From assembly GCA_947568835.1 (NCBI GenBank), contig OX387606.1, positions 11,222,001 to 11,286,000 on the forward strand: a DNA stretch of 64,000 nucleotides, read 5' to 3'. Position numbers and translations under genes: made by a program. The stretch's first letter is position 1, and every line of letters starts with the position of its first letter. Below, one piece after another: positions 26,901 to 40,300 of this stretch. The notes under the pieces are model-generated. The model did no database searches. It saw only the letters and a list, made by a program, of their open reading frames with translations, and had not been told where the DNA came from. This stretch comes from Protonemura montana (lineage: Eukaryota; Arthropoda; Insecta; Plecoptera; Nemouridae).

Positions 26901-28396
26901 TCTCATATTTATTCCTCTGCTTATAGTATTAATAATAATTATAATTATATAATAATAATAATAATAATCTATATTTCGTTTCAATCTAGGTAAGAGCCCA
27001 GCATTTCGATTCTCTTTTTTTATACACGTTTTGTCAAAAATAAATTTGCTTCGTAAATTCTGTACAACGAGGGCCGAGGCCTGGGGGCGAGTTGCCGTAA
27101 ACAAGTCGTACGCATTCACACAAAAAAATTAGTCGGAGTAACTGTCGTTCAAGCACCGGATAGATTCCACGAAAAACAAACTTTCTGATCAGCTCCTGAC
27201 GCTGCCGCCGCCGTTAGTCGAGGAGGTTCTTCTGCCGCGCGCAATCGAGTGAAACCCGTTCGGAAATCAAAGGCAATATCACAAGAATCACATGAAGATC
27301 TGCGTAAACCACTAACAGCAAACATCCACGCTCGAAAATGAAGATTCCCGTTTCCGAAAACGCAAGGGAAATGTTTTGTTATTTATTTTTTTTAGAGCAA
27401 CTGGCAAAAATATCTCATAGAGGGCCTAGTGTCTAAGCGTGACTCGTCGATAAACTCTCGGGCAAGCGCAAAAACGGCGACACGCGGACACAACTGACTC
27501 GTGTCAGACAGAAATCCTGATTAGCTAAATCATTGTCGCATTAGTAAATAGTTATATTATATTTATATATATTCATATGTGTAATGCACTCTCGTTGGCT
27601 CTGTTCTCCCTGATAAATACACCAAGTTTTTATTTACTTATTAATTACCTTTTTTGTTTAGTAACATTCGAATTATTCAGATTAAATGGCTATCACAGTT
27701 ACCGCACGCACGCACACACATACACACACGCCAACTCACACACACACGGAAATGTACAGACGGCCAACGTACCCCCCCACCGCCCTACGCTGACACTGCG
27801 TGTCGAAATGCCATCCCAAACGGCAAATCACGCTTGTAAAAAAACAACGCGACCCGCGGCGACGGCTCAACCAAAACAAACGGGGCTCCCCCGGTATATA
27901 TATGCATATATGCGGACGGTCGCGCCTCCCAAAAAGCCTATTTCTTAGTAGTATTTTTTTTTTTTTTTTTTTACTTAAGAGCTGCATTTGTGTGATTTTG
28001 TTTTACTCGGGAGGTAAGCTCTCGCGATCGTACCGCGCACGCAAACTTCCTCCATCGGGTTCCATCCATCCCTGAACTACGGCCGTCGGATCAACCCCCC
28101 CTACCAAACACTCTTCACACGTGCACACATCGCCATCGATACTTTTACTTATTACGTGGATTTATTTTGTTTCCTTTTTTTTTGTGTCTCGCTTCCTAAT
28201 TAGGTCTGCATGATTATTATCTCCTCTCGTAAAAAAGTCCGTGTCGCGCGGAGACGTCGTCGCGCACAAGTCCGTGAGCACTGTTTTAGGCACTTGGTGC
28301 CACCAGCCGCCCCCTCTCCCCCCCATTCCCCCTTCGGCCGTCACCGCGCGCAAACGCATGCGCCCGCGGAGCGCCGAATCCTGCCGATTGCCGCCG
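20983..28396. other. Intergenic region between DLK 5' end and LARP4 3' end
   Basis: No coding gene is supported in these 7.4 kb. The first kilobases upstream of the DLK start include CpG-rich patches at about 21480-21640 and 22190-22330 that could carry its promoter or untranslated exons. The last few hundred bases before 28396 should be LARP4 3' UTR; a candidate poly(A) signal on the - strand is AATAAA at 28166-28161. Simple repeats: GA run about 22898-22915, AAT run about 26935-26968, CA-rich tract about 27703-27750. An inverted-repeat element at 23558-24322 is listed separately. Confidence 0.5.
23558..24322. mobile_element. Short inverted-repeat DNA element with transposase remnant
   Basis: The left end GGGGCTAGTTGTCTCAGTG (23560-23578) is repeated in inverse at 24263-24281. 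The right end then continues as about three tandem units of a 22-bp motif (CAGTGTCTGAGACAACTAGC) to 24322. TAAAAGTCTCA occurs just outside both ends (23549-23559 and about 24337-24347), possibly a duplicated target. An internal frame at about 24112-24231 reads [13 protein letters not shown], then [19 protein letters not shown]. This resembles the psq-type helix-turn-helix at the N-terminus of pogo/Tigger-like transposases. The rest of the protein is missing, so this is a non-autonomous remnant. Confidence 0.5.
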
Positions 28397-31300
28397 CTAC
28401 TTGGGAGAGCGCGGTCGCATGAACTCGCGGAATCGCGGCGTAGGAGGGCCGTCGCGCCGTGCACGGAACCCAGGCCCATCCCCTCCACGATCGAACGAGC
28501 GACCGCCGCCGCGCGGGTAGCGGCCAGAGTCCCCACGGTGGCCCACTTCTGAAACAAAAAAGAGACAAGGTTGGAAAAGAGATTTAAAAATCGTGTAACC
28601 GAGCATGTAACAGCAAAATTGATGCTAGGATGTAAACTTAATATAACTGATTTTGGATGTGACCCTTTGACATGTATTGGTAATTAAACATGCAATAAAC
28701 GTAATTATTCGTGCAATAAACGTAGTTATTTATGCAATAAACGTAAATATACATGCATACACACTTATATAAATTTTATAGTTTGGAGAAGAATTGCTAG
28801 CAGTATTGAGAAGACATGAGCACATGGGATGTTATGTGCTTTGCCATGTCGTCGCCCGAGTACTTATTTGGTCTATCTCCATTTCGACAAAGTGGAGATA
28901 CAGTCGTTTGAAGTTTCAAAGTTGTATAAAATGTTTACATATCTAAATTCTGCGTTAAAAGTTGTGATTTCCTGAAAGCTAATTTTTTTCTGCTAATTTA
29001 CAATACCCTTTTAAACCCAAACATTAATTACTTATGCCCTAAATATCCAACTTCCGGTTGGTGATGGACCACAATATAAATATTTTCGACATTTTTCTTT
29101 TCTTCCCACCTCGGCTTTGTTCTATCTCCACTTCGATAGCGAACCTTTTTTAGGTTATGGGACTGACAATCTTGTTGTTTGCCTTGACATGAGAGCGAAA
29201 TGACGAAATGTAAGTTCTTTATTCACTTGAATATTGTAAAGTTAGCATTATTGATCTAAGAAAAAGTCAACTAAACGATAATATTATTTAGCTTTTAAAA
29301 GGATTACTAATAAGAAACAAACAGAAATCATGTTAATGATGCATGTTATATTTTTATAACAGTTTTTGTCAGACCATCTAGTCTTTAAACATCAGTATGG
29401 CTACATCAGTGTACCTTTACCCTGATCCTGGGAAAGCATTATTATAAATTGAAAAAAACATCAATGAAAATAGTTAGGATTCACCGCATTTGGCACAATA
29501 GAGTACACAGCAAAACATATAATAGCAAAACAAAATACAAACCAGTTTTTAGTCCAAACTGTGGAGTACCTAGGTACGCTTATAATTTATTGCAAATATA
29601 TATATTAAAATAGTACACAAGAAAATAGGAAAACAAAGTAAGAAACAGTCTGAGGTCCAAAGTGTAATACAAATCTATGTAACAATCCTACCAGTATACC
29701 TAAATATATTTTGAACTGACTAAATTAAATCACAACTTGAATCTAAGCTTGGATGACTTGCCTGAGTATCTTATTCATAGGAAAAGCAGTAAATACAAAT
29801 GCATAATAACAATAAGCAAGAAACCTAGATAGCAAGATTCGAACCTAATTCGAACGGCGCAAAAATACTCGATCGTGACTGGTCGAAACATACTGAATCC
29901 GGTTTGTTGGAGCATAGTTGGAGTTAGAACAAATAAGCATTAACTTTGATCGGTTTCAGGTGGATATAGACCACGATTTATTCCAGAAAAGCAGTGTTAG
30001 GGACATATTTTCATGCGGGTCAGCTTGTTTTTGCGTAAATTATGACCTCAGGATACCCATTCGATATCTAACTCAAAAACACAAAAATTGGAGTTAGACC
30101 AAATAAGTACTCAGCCGACGATGTGCCTAGAACTCAATCTAATAGTGACTCTGCAGAATGAGATCCACAATGCACATAAATCAGTCTGTTTATTACGTCT
30201 GCACATTACCATCTTCTCTTTAGAAACACAATCTTCTCCATTCCCACTCCCTATCTGCATTAGTGGCATTTACCCCACAGCCAAGGAACTTACTGCAAGT
30301 ATCTGAAAAAATCTCTAGATCCAATCTGATTACTTTAAAGATCCCTGCACAGTTAAAAGCATTCACCATGGGAAATGGTAACCAAAATAAGGTTATTAAT
30401 TCTAAATGAAATTAAGTCGTAGCTTGGACAATATTGTTGCGCTGTACAGGGTTACTTGAGTGCAACCCACCAATTACGATGGGAAAAGAACTTGTAAAAT
30501 ACAGTAAAACCCGAACGAATTTTGTTAAGAAGTGTAAATGACCTGCCAAGAGAACCCTCATCACTAAAGCTAGGATAGTTATGCAAAATGCATGTTTGAA
30601 ATGAAGCTTACAAGACCATGCAAAAACATATTTTTATCCATTTCAGACCTCCCTGAATCTAAATATACCACTTTTATTTTGCATGTTTTGCATATTTGGG
30701 CATTTTTGGCAAAAAGTGCATATTCAAGGTTTATTTTGCATGTTTTAGCATATTTGGGCATTTTTTATCATTTACGACACAATTACGTTTACTTTTATAC
30801 ATATTTTCAACTTTTCTCGCAAAATGCAATTTTACTAATTTATTTCCAAATGTAGGGCCTACATGGTGTATTTGAGTTTTGTGGATTAGTTTCAGGTATT
30901 CTTTTCTCATAGCATTACAAAAATAGAATGGGTTTTACCCAAAAGCATGAAAATAGTATCAAGATTTCTCTTGTATTGACAAGCTTGACAGGCAAGTTAT
31001 CCCATTCATAGAATGCAGGTGGCCAGATAAAGATTGTGGAGCTAGGTAGTATTCTGAGAAAGAGGGTGAGGGGGTCTAAGAGTGAGAGGGATGACTGGTA
31101 GCTTCTTGCTGATTGGCTTCATAGAATTTTTACTAAACAAATGGGAACAAACTGCATATTGTTGCTTTGTGCTTTGCACTATTGTTGTGCATAGTGAACA
31201 GCCAAACAGTGAATCACCATCCACCAAGATGCCAGCAGTGAAAGCTACACAAAGTGTTAAATTGAAACAGTGGGCAAAAGACCACAAGTATCTGTCTTGC

Positions 31301-34300
31301 GATGGAATTGTTATGTTCTGTAACGCATGTGAACGACAGGTAAGATATAACTGCAATGCAAATTAGTTTACATTGTATTAATATTCTAATATTAGATGAC
31401 TGCTAATAGAATAAATCTAGTTAAATGAACTAAAACTTTATTTGAAATATATTTTTTAATTGTGTTTCAAAACTGTAGAAATTATAGAGTCATGTTTTAG
31501 TTTTATCTGTCTGTGTTTCAAGATTTTAAAGTTAAATTTTTTATAGGTGACATGCTCAAAGAAGTTCCAAGTAGATCAACACGTGCGGTCAGAAATTCAC
31601 ATCGGCCGAGTTAAAAAGAAGGAAGATGCAAGTAGTAATGCTATTGTTCGGCAATCATTCATCACAACACCAGCAAAAACAGGACCGTCACCGAGTGAGT
31701 TCAACACAGAGTTATGTAATGCATTGATCTCGGCTAACATCCCTTGGGAAAAACTATCCGACCCCACACTGAAGGCTTTTCTAGAAAAGTATACGCATAA
31801 GATCATTCCTGACCCTTCAACATTAAGAAAAGGATACCTTCCACAATCGTACGAAAGAGCATTACAAGAAATTCGTGATGATATCGGTGATAATGACATC
31901 TGGGTGTCAATGGATGAAACGACAGATGTTCTAGGACGCTACGTTGCAAACTTGATAGTGGGTAAACTATCAGAAAAGGAGCCGGGCATTCCACATCTCC
32001 TATGCTCTCGAGTTTTAGAAAAGACAAACAGCAAAACGGTGTCAGCATTTTTAAATGATGGCCTTCTATCCCTCTGGCCTAATGGTGGAATGAACCACAA
32101 AGTTCTTTTATTGCTGTCTGACGCAGCACCATACATGGTCAAAGCGGGACAGGGTTTGCAGAACATCTACCACAACATGCACCACTTGACGTGTTTGGCC
32201 CATGCTGTCCACCGTGTGGCTGAGACCATACGAAGTATGTATGATGAAGTGAATAAGTTGATATCATGTGTTAAGAAGATATTTTCCAAGGCACCATCAA
32301 GAATCAACACTTATCGGGAAATGCTTCCCGACGTACCGTTGCCTCCCGAGCCAATAATCACTCGTTGGGGCACATGGATCCTCGCAGCCGTATTTTACTG
32401 TGATCACTTCGAAGAGATTAAAGAGGTGGTGAAGTTGTTTAACCCAGAAGATGCTGCAAGCATTAAAGATGCCCAGGAAGCTTTTGAGTCACCATCTATT
32501 CTGTGCGACCTTGTTTATATCAAGTCCCATTTTGGCAAACTACCCAAAGTGATACAAAAGCTGGAGAAAATCGGAGAACCACTTGTAGCAACACTCCAGA
32601 TTATACAAAATCTTCGTGAAGAACTGTCAGAAGCTCCCGGGGGTCGTGCAAAAGTAGTATTGAACAAACTTGATTATGTGCTCAACAAGAATCCATCATA
32701 CAAACTTCTTTCTGGCATCAAGTCCATTTTTGCGGGGGAGCGATGCATCCTCATTGAATCTTTATCAGCCAAACAGCTAACTAATTTTAAATATGCGCCA
32801 GTAACTTCGTGTGATGTGGAAAGGTCGTTTTCCGCTTACAAAAACATTCTCTCCGACCGACGATGTAGCTTAACTTCAAAGAACATTGAAATGATTCTTG
32901 TTTCACACTGTGCAGCCAAATATGGCAGAAATTTGGCAAACAACTAATTCCACAAGTTTTTTTTTCAATTAGGCATAGCCTAATTAATTTTTCTTGTGAC
33001 ATGTCATAAAATTTTAAAAAATCAATTTAATTAATTTTAATTTTCAATAAAACTTGACAATATTTCAACTGAAAAATGTGTTTTTATACTGATTTTCTTA
33101 CAATAATGTTGATAATTCTAAATCCCATCCCATCGAATATTAAATTTTGATTTTGCATGTTTTTGCATATTGGACGATTTATTTTGCATGTTTTGCATAT
33201 TTGAGCATTTGTTTTTGCATGTTTCAATGTTTTATTTTGCATAACTATCCTAGCTCTACTCATCACGATTTAAAATCCGCAAATTTTTGCAAATTGGTAA
33301 GGAGTGCTCAAGTAAAAATACAAGAGCAGACGTAGGAAAGATGGTTTTGGTGTATCCTCTCCTCTCTTCTCTCCCAGGATGTAGAAGATTGTCTCATTAT
33401 CTCAAGCAAGGCTGGTACCAACCTCTGAAGTCGTTGTGCTGGCTGGAGACCCTGGGAGCGGCGGCTGCTGCCGTGCCATTTGCCGCCGCCTCCTTGTCTT
33501 GGGCGTCCGCGGCAGCGGCGGCAGACTGCTTCTCGCGTGCCATTCGCTCCGCCTTCTCCTTGTGGTGCTGCGCCACTTGCGCGTAGCTCAGTCTCGCTGG
33601 GCACCCGTCCTGAGAACAAGCACATCTTGTAACCCTTCTTCCTTCCTTTCCTAGATAATAATGTACAGGTCGTAGAGCCTGCTATTCGATTCCCTGGCAA
33701 CCATAGAGCTATTTCACCGCTCAGCTGCGTTAGATTCTTTCACAGTATGACGTTTGTTGATCTCAGATTTCGATCAGAGGTTTTGCTCAGAAAAAGCAAC
33801 TTGTAACCCCAAACGCAATGTTTGGGGTTTTTAGCATATTATTCTGCCTCATTTACAGCCATCAACATGTCAACACCATGTTTGGGACCAAAAAAAACAA
33901 TGGCAGTGACAATGCCTCGCGAACACAGCCAGAGTCAATGACTGGTCCGGAGCCAATGTTTACGGAATCATGCCAAAGACATCAGTGCTTTAAAAACCAG
34001 CTCTCCTACACTCTTTTTGCCTTGCTGGCAATGCCGTCTGCTCTGGCTGAAAACTTAATTTTTTATCAAGATTCCAGTGACAGCTGGACATCATTTACTG
34101 GCTTCGAAATTCTTAAGCATCCTAGACCACTTGAAAAATGTAATTCAGAGAGGTAACCACCCATTAAACATCCAGTGAGCCTGTCACAAAGCAATTTATA
34201 TCTTACTGTAGCGATTGCCGCTGCCTCACTGGCTGTGGTGGCGGTAGGAGCCGCGCTTGAGCTCGTGACGTCGGTCACCACAACGGCACTGGTCATGGTG

Positions 34301-37300
34301 GCGGCGTTGGTCGTAGTAGGTACACACCGGCTGCCCGCCGCTGCTGCCGGCGGAGGCGAAACGGCGCCACCGCCGGATTCTGCGCCGCTGGGAGCCGTTG
34401 CAGCCGCTGGCGTGCTTGGCTCGGGGTCAGTCTTTGTGGGTTTTTCGGTCGTCGTACGCGGTGCAAGAGGAACTGTCCTGTTGTGGGAGGATACGGTCAA
34501 GTTAGAATCTGTCTATTAATTTACATAAAGTAACTTGGAAACCCTCTTTTTAAGGAGTCGGAGGCATGAGCAAAAATGTTTAATTAAGTGCACTGCACAA
34601 CATCATTTTACAGGTATCGGGTTACATGTTTTTTTTTTGTTCTTAGAATATGTTTAATTTGGGGATTAGTTGAACGTTAGTTGTTAGCTCGTTGATTTGC
34701 GTCATTCCAGAAATGTATGTTTGCTGATAAGATACTAGATAGCAATAGCTAGTAGGGAAGCCTTGTTTTGAAAGTTGAAACTGTTATATGTATCCACAGG
34801 TTTAAGAAACAAACCCATTGTTGGAGTGTGGAATTATAAGTTGGGAGGTGAGAAAGGAAACAAAATGGCAACAAAAAAAAACTTGTTTCAAAGGGCTGTG
34901 AAACAACTAGGCATCAGCATCAGGATCAGCATCACTAGGCATCAGATAGCACAATACGGGCAGTTCCAAAGTATGTACATTTTAGTCTGCATTTTGCTGA
35001 ATTCTGGATATCCAGAGAAATCTGTCTAAAATTTAAGCATAGCATCTGGTTGGGGTCCCTTCTTCCTGAACTGATCAAATTCAGGCACTTTTACAGTTTT
35101 AGTTTGAACCAGAGGAGAATTGGCTAAACATAAGTGTTTATTTTATATTATCATTTGTAGCAGCCACATACAAATATCAAACTTTTAATCCCTAGATTTT
35201 GAAGCATTTTCTTCAAAACTCTGCATGGCTCTCAGGAAGCCAAAAACTGCAAACACCTGCTCAAAACAATAAAAGACTTGAATCTACATACTTGTCAGGC
35301 GAGGTTGGCGGTGTGAGCGTGACCGATCCGAGCGCAGAGGCCTCCTTGCTCTCCACGTCAGGGGGCACCACTGCGACGAGCGTCGTGGCAGGTGTTGCAG
35401 CGGGAGGCGTGGGCAACGGCGATTGACTAGCGTGTGGCGCAGACAGCGGCTTCACGTCCACCACCAGCGCGATCGTCCTGCGCGGAGTCGGAGAAGCAGG
35501 GGAGGCCGCGCGAGGTGAGAAGCCCGCCTTGGGTCGCGCAGTGCCACGAACTACGTCGGACAGGCTGCGAGCGGGGGAGTGGTGGTCAGTGACAAAACGG
35601 CGAGTTTTAGACGACAAGGCAGGATGTATGCAATGAAAGAGATGGAGAAGAAAATATTTGTAGTTTCACTGGCAAGTTATGCTTGGTTAGGTCACTTTCC
35701 TTCTGCAGGGTGCGGGTATTATCCATACACCAGGAAATTGCTACTTGACATACATCTACTGGAATAACAAATGTTTTTGCCTGAAGGTAATCAAGGAAGT
35801 TTTCATGCCGATTCAGAGGACACCAGATTGGACAATATGAAGAGGTTCAGAGGTGCAGTTCTATGTTTTAAGTGTATAGTTATCGGCTGTGCTCTGTTGT
35901 TAATGCTTTTTGGTCCAAAAAAGCACCACGGCCTTTGCCATACGTTTTTAAATAAGTAACCCAAGCCTTGAGACAAACATCAGTTGCTTTGGGTAGTTGA
36001 GAAATTATTAGCTGATCTGTACCAGGTGAGTATTCTTATAACATATACTCATATCTGGAAGAGCAATTAGTTCCAAGTCAACCGACAATATGAACCAAGA
36101 AGCAAGGTCAATGGCAATTGAGGAATACCACTAATTGATATCGAGATACCAACACTTAGACTCACCGGCTCTCGCCCCAGGTTGGCGGTGGCGGCTGGTG
36201 GTCGTGCGCGGAAGCGGCAGGCACCTCGACGGGTGCCTTGGCGGGCAGGCCGCCGTCAAAGCCTGGCAGAGGCGGGAAGGCTGCAGCCTCCAGGTCGAAC
36301 TGCGGCCCCTTGGCTGCGGCTGCTGCAGACGGCACCGACCCTGGTGGCGCGTCACCTGCCGCCAGCAGCTTGCGCTCTGTTGGCGCAGGGCCAGAAGCGC
36401 GCGGCTCGTCTTCCTTCCGTCTGCGTCGGTGCCTGCGCCACGGCACAAGAATGTATGTGTGTGGTGGAGCGGTGACGGCAGCCGAATCATCACATATGCA
36501 ACGCAGAGGCTTGTTTTGCCCGAATCGTTTATGCAATTTGTATTTGTTACAGTTTCTCAGTCTTTTGGAGAAGACAAAGGTTTCTAAGTGAATGCCTCTC
36601 AATTTTGGAACACAACAGTCGGTTAAAACTCTCAAGTTTGTCGGTCGAGTCTTGAATAATTCCCATAAAAAAATTGTGCCCATTTTATATGACTGAATAT
36701 TTCATATTATTGTGAACACCCCTGCCTCTCAAAAATTAGCAGCAATTTCGGGTAGTTTCGGATAACAAAATACTACACGCATTGCAAGAGTTTGCAATTT
36801 AAAACAGATATAACCGTGAATATAATTATCTATACAAACAAAAAAACCCGGTGTAACAAATTGTGTGTTATGGCACCATTAGTTTAAGTTCAGTGCCTTA
36901 GGAAGGCCAATGTCCCACCCACCATTCCCTAATCTCCCCGACCATCATGACCCGTACCTGGGCTGCAGTAGCTCCTTCCCAGTAACGGGATCGCGAATCG
37001 CTGGCCGATCCTCCCCGTCCGCTGACGCGTCGCCTTCCGCCTTGGAATGATTGCTTTCGGCGGCGGCGGCAGCTGCGGCTTTGGCCACTGCTGCTGCCTT
37101 TGCAACTGTAGCGGGCGTCGGAACCGTGGCCAGCAGCGGCGTTGGCACACCAGGTGAGCTCACGCGTTGGTACGACGACGGAGGCATCTGGCGCGGCATG
37201 CCGCCGTTGTCTAGCGGTCCAGGCGCAGACTTGCGGTTCCTGAGGGCAATCGTCAAATGATAAGTTGATGTCAAGGTATTTCTTAGCAAAGCCTACCAGA

Positions 37301-40300
37301 GGCTTAGGTGGTTAAAAACATTGGTGCATTGTCTAAAAACTTAATTTCATTCATATTAGTAATTTACAATTCCAATCAATTTTTCACAAAAAAAAAAAAA
37401 CTAATGATAAAAAAGGCGATGTCTAAATCTTTATAAAAATATAACTTTTCTTACTTCCCCAAATAAGATAATGATCAAGCCTCGACTATTCTGTGACAAA
37501 AAAATGAAAATACTAACGGCTATGTTCAGACATTTCACTGCTGGTCCTTTTGGGTGTAAGTATAACCAGGTTAGACAGTCTTGACAAGCCACACATTTTT
37601 GTCAACAGACAGTTCCAGACAAAGCACATGTTTTGATTATCATGATGAACTTATTTGAAATCTTATATAAATTGCAAACGCTTGCAATGCGCGGGGTATT
37701 TTATTATTATTAAGACTATAAACATCTATAATCCTATAGCAAATCTGAAGAAATTTGGTACCAAAATTACATTTTATAATTTAAAAAATCAATCACAAGT
37801 TTCTTGCATTTAATAAATACATAAATATATCAAATAAGAAGTATGTGAATCCCAAGCTTATAAATACGAATTTGCAGGGCACCTAGTGAAATAAAGGTTC
37901 AAATGTCAAGTGTTCTTTCAATGCCATATTAAATTCTTTTAAAGGGGCATTTACCCTTCAAAATTATTTTTTACCATCGATTTGGAAGATTTAATATTGG
38001 CATTTGGTCTATAAAAAAAAATCCTGTGTCCATGCTTAGAAAAAATACTCCCATAAGAAATACCCCGTAGTGCTTTTTCGACCCTAGCATCTAGACAAAC
38101 CTCTCATCAGATAAAATTAAAATAATTTGAGCATAGTTCTCCATTCTTCCTCCGTGTTGAAATAATTTGGCTTTATGATAAAATTATTCGATTAGCTACA
38201 GTAAGCGAATTACCGCAGGTATGTAATTAGCATGTTGCATATTTTCGTGCAGTGCCGCTCTGAGCGTGCCGCGGCCGAGCCGTAGCGACAGCGCTCGGAA
38301 AAAAGAATCGGTAGGGAGGGGAAAGACTTTTGGCGACTTTGGCCAACGGAGCGGCCGCAGGGAAAGCCAGTATTCTACAAGTGAATCGTACTCAGCTCGC
38401 AGATCGCGCCGCGCGAAAAGCCAAAAATCTTAGATAATTAATTGCAGATCCAATTTTTTAAGAAAATTCTTTTAAATATGTCAATTTCAATTCATACTAA
38501 AGTTACAAATCTACATGGTAAAAAATAATTTTGAAGGGTAAATGCCTCTTTAACATAGTATTCACTGCAAGACAGTTCATTCATAAGGCCATATGGAATA
38601 ATTATAAAGATAACGTAAACATGCCACTTGATAAACTTGCGAGGAAGCTTATATTATAAGTGGTGAGCTATCAGGCAAACAATTATCTAGTGCCTTGTCG
38701 GAAGCACTTAGTGACATTGGCATTACAGGTTCATGTTCTAAGTAACTGCAACCAGATACAAATGAAACTGCTTGAAAGGGGAAGAGAGCAGTTTAAAGAA
38801 TTATTGAAACATTGCTTTAATACTCAAATTTTTTAAGATAATACTCGAAAAACTTTTAACCTCGAAGCTAGATAAAAAATTCAATCGATTACTATCCCAA
38901 TGCTACGATTGAAGGCTTCTTTTACAACAATTCGGTCAACAAGTGGCCACAGAAAAGTCCAATAAGAAGCTGAGTACACCCAAGTACACCATATCAAACT
39001 CACCTCCTCGGCAGATTAAATCTGGCACTGGGTGGCTTTGAAAACGACCCCTGCGGCGCAAGACCGTTGACAGAGAACACGCTGCCTATGTCAAAGTAAC
39101 CAGGATTTGCTGGTGCCCAAGGCTGCAGCATATTCGGAGGGTAGAACGGCTGCTGTGGGAACGTGTAGATCTGCACTGGGCTGCCCACGCCATAGTTGAC
39201 AGCCGGCGGCACAGAGGCGCCGTTCGTGTAGAGGAACCGCTGCTGCCCTGGGTATGGGCTGGGCTGCTCGTACATGGAGCCGGGCGGCGTCCGGTATCCA
39301 TTCTTCATCGAGGCGCCGGAACCAGTCGATCCAGGCCCGGAGACACTGGGCAACGAGCCACCCATCGACGGCACTGGGGCCATCGGTAGCCGGTTCATCG
39401 GTTTCGCTTTGATGCGAGCCATTATTGGCTTACCCTGTTGTTAATTGGCATAACGTTATTGACAATAAATTTTGCCGGTTTACAGTTTAAAAACTAAATG
39501 CCCAGCTATTAAAAATCAACTGAGAAATCCACTACTGCACACAGAAATTGTTAGATTTGCCAACATAGAATTCTGTTAATTATTTTGTCAAGTACTGATA
39601 GAACTCAACCCTCAAGTAATGGAAGTCTACTTCATTAATGTGGGAAGCAAGAACATTATTCCACAAACTAGAAAATTTACTTGTAATGAACTCGGCATGA
39701 GTTTATAAAAAAATACAGATTAAAAAAGATATAATTTTTGTCAAATTTTAATTTACTAGTAAGGTTATCCTACCTGAATGATGTCAGTAACAACCCATTG
39801 CAAGGCTCTATTCAAGTTTTTTTGTCGAAATTGATAATAAAACAACAAATGACAAATAATCAAATAGTTTTCTCTGATCTTGTAATTGCACCATTGAGTC
39901 AAATACCTGAAATTCGCGGACCTCTTCGCGTAGAAATCTGTAGGCACGCTGAGCATCCTCGTCCGACTCGAAGGTCACATACCACGAGTTGTTGTGCGCA
40001 AACTCACACGAGATCACCTTCGGACAGTTTTCTCCCGAAAACAAACCCTGCACATGCAGTCAATAAAAAATTTCACTTGTCAGCAGTGATGTATCTCTAA
40101 ATATGCTAGTGGAAACTAGCCAGACAATTGCACATATACTATACCGCAAAAAGCAAAAACCGAACATTTAAAAAAGTATTCATAATTTTGGGTGGATAAA
40201 ATTGTTAAGATATGTTTGGATTGAAGAAAATATCAAGAACTCATGCTTGTTTATATAGATTTGTTTTTAATTATTTTGTTTTAAGCTTGTGGAAATAGTG

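Larger units (their letters stand above)
28549..33422. other. Last LARP4 intron, loaded with transposons
   Basis: This 4.9-kb intron separates the C-terminal 50-residue RGG-type exon from the rest of LARP4. It holds a tandem repeat (28689-28750), an inverted-repeat element (28849-30121) and a complete hAT transposon (30565-33258). Together these make up most of its length. Confidence 0.85.

Noticed and set aside
30579..30855. Cys/Lys-rich frames (CKTCKI repeats) at hAT ends
   Set aside because: Translation of the subterminal TTTGCAT repeats of the hAT element, also seen at 33084-33266.
34175..34519. 114-codon + strand open frame, Ala/Val rich
   Set aside because: Antisense of the low-complexity LARP4 exon 34207-34477; the - strand frame fits LARP4 phase and order.
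36135..36683. Long open frames on both strands near 36.1-36.7 kb
   Set aside because: Shadows of the GC-rich LARP4 exon 36166-36432; only the frame with FPPLPG is in phase.
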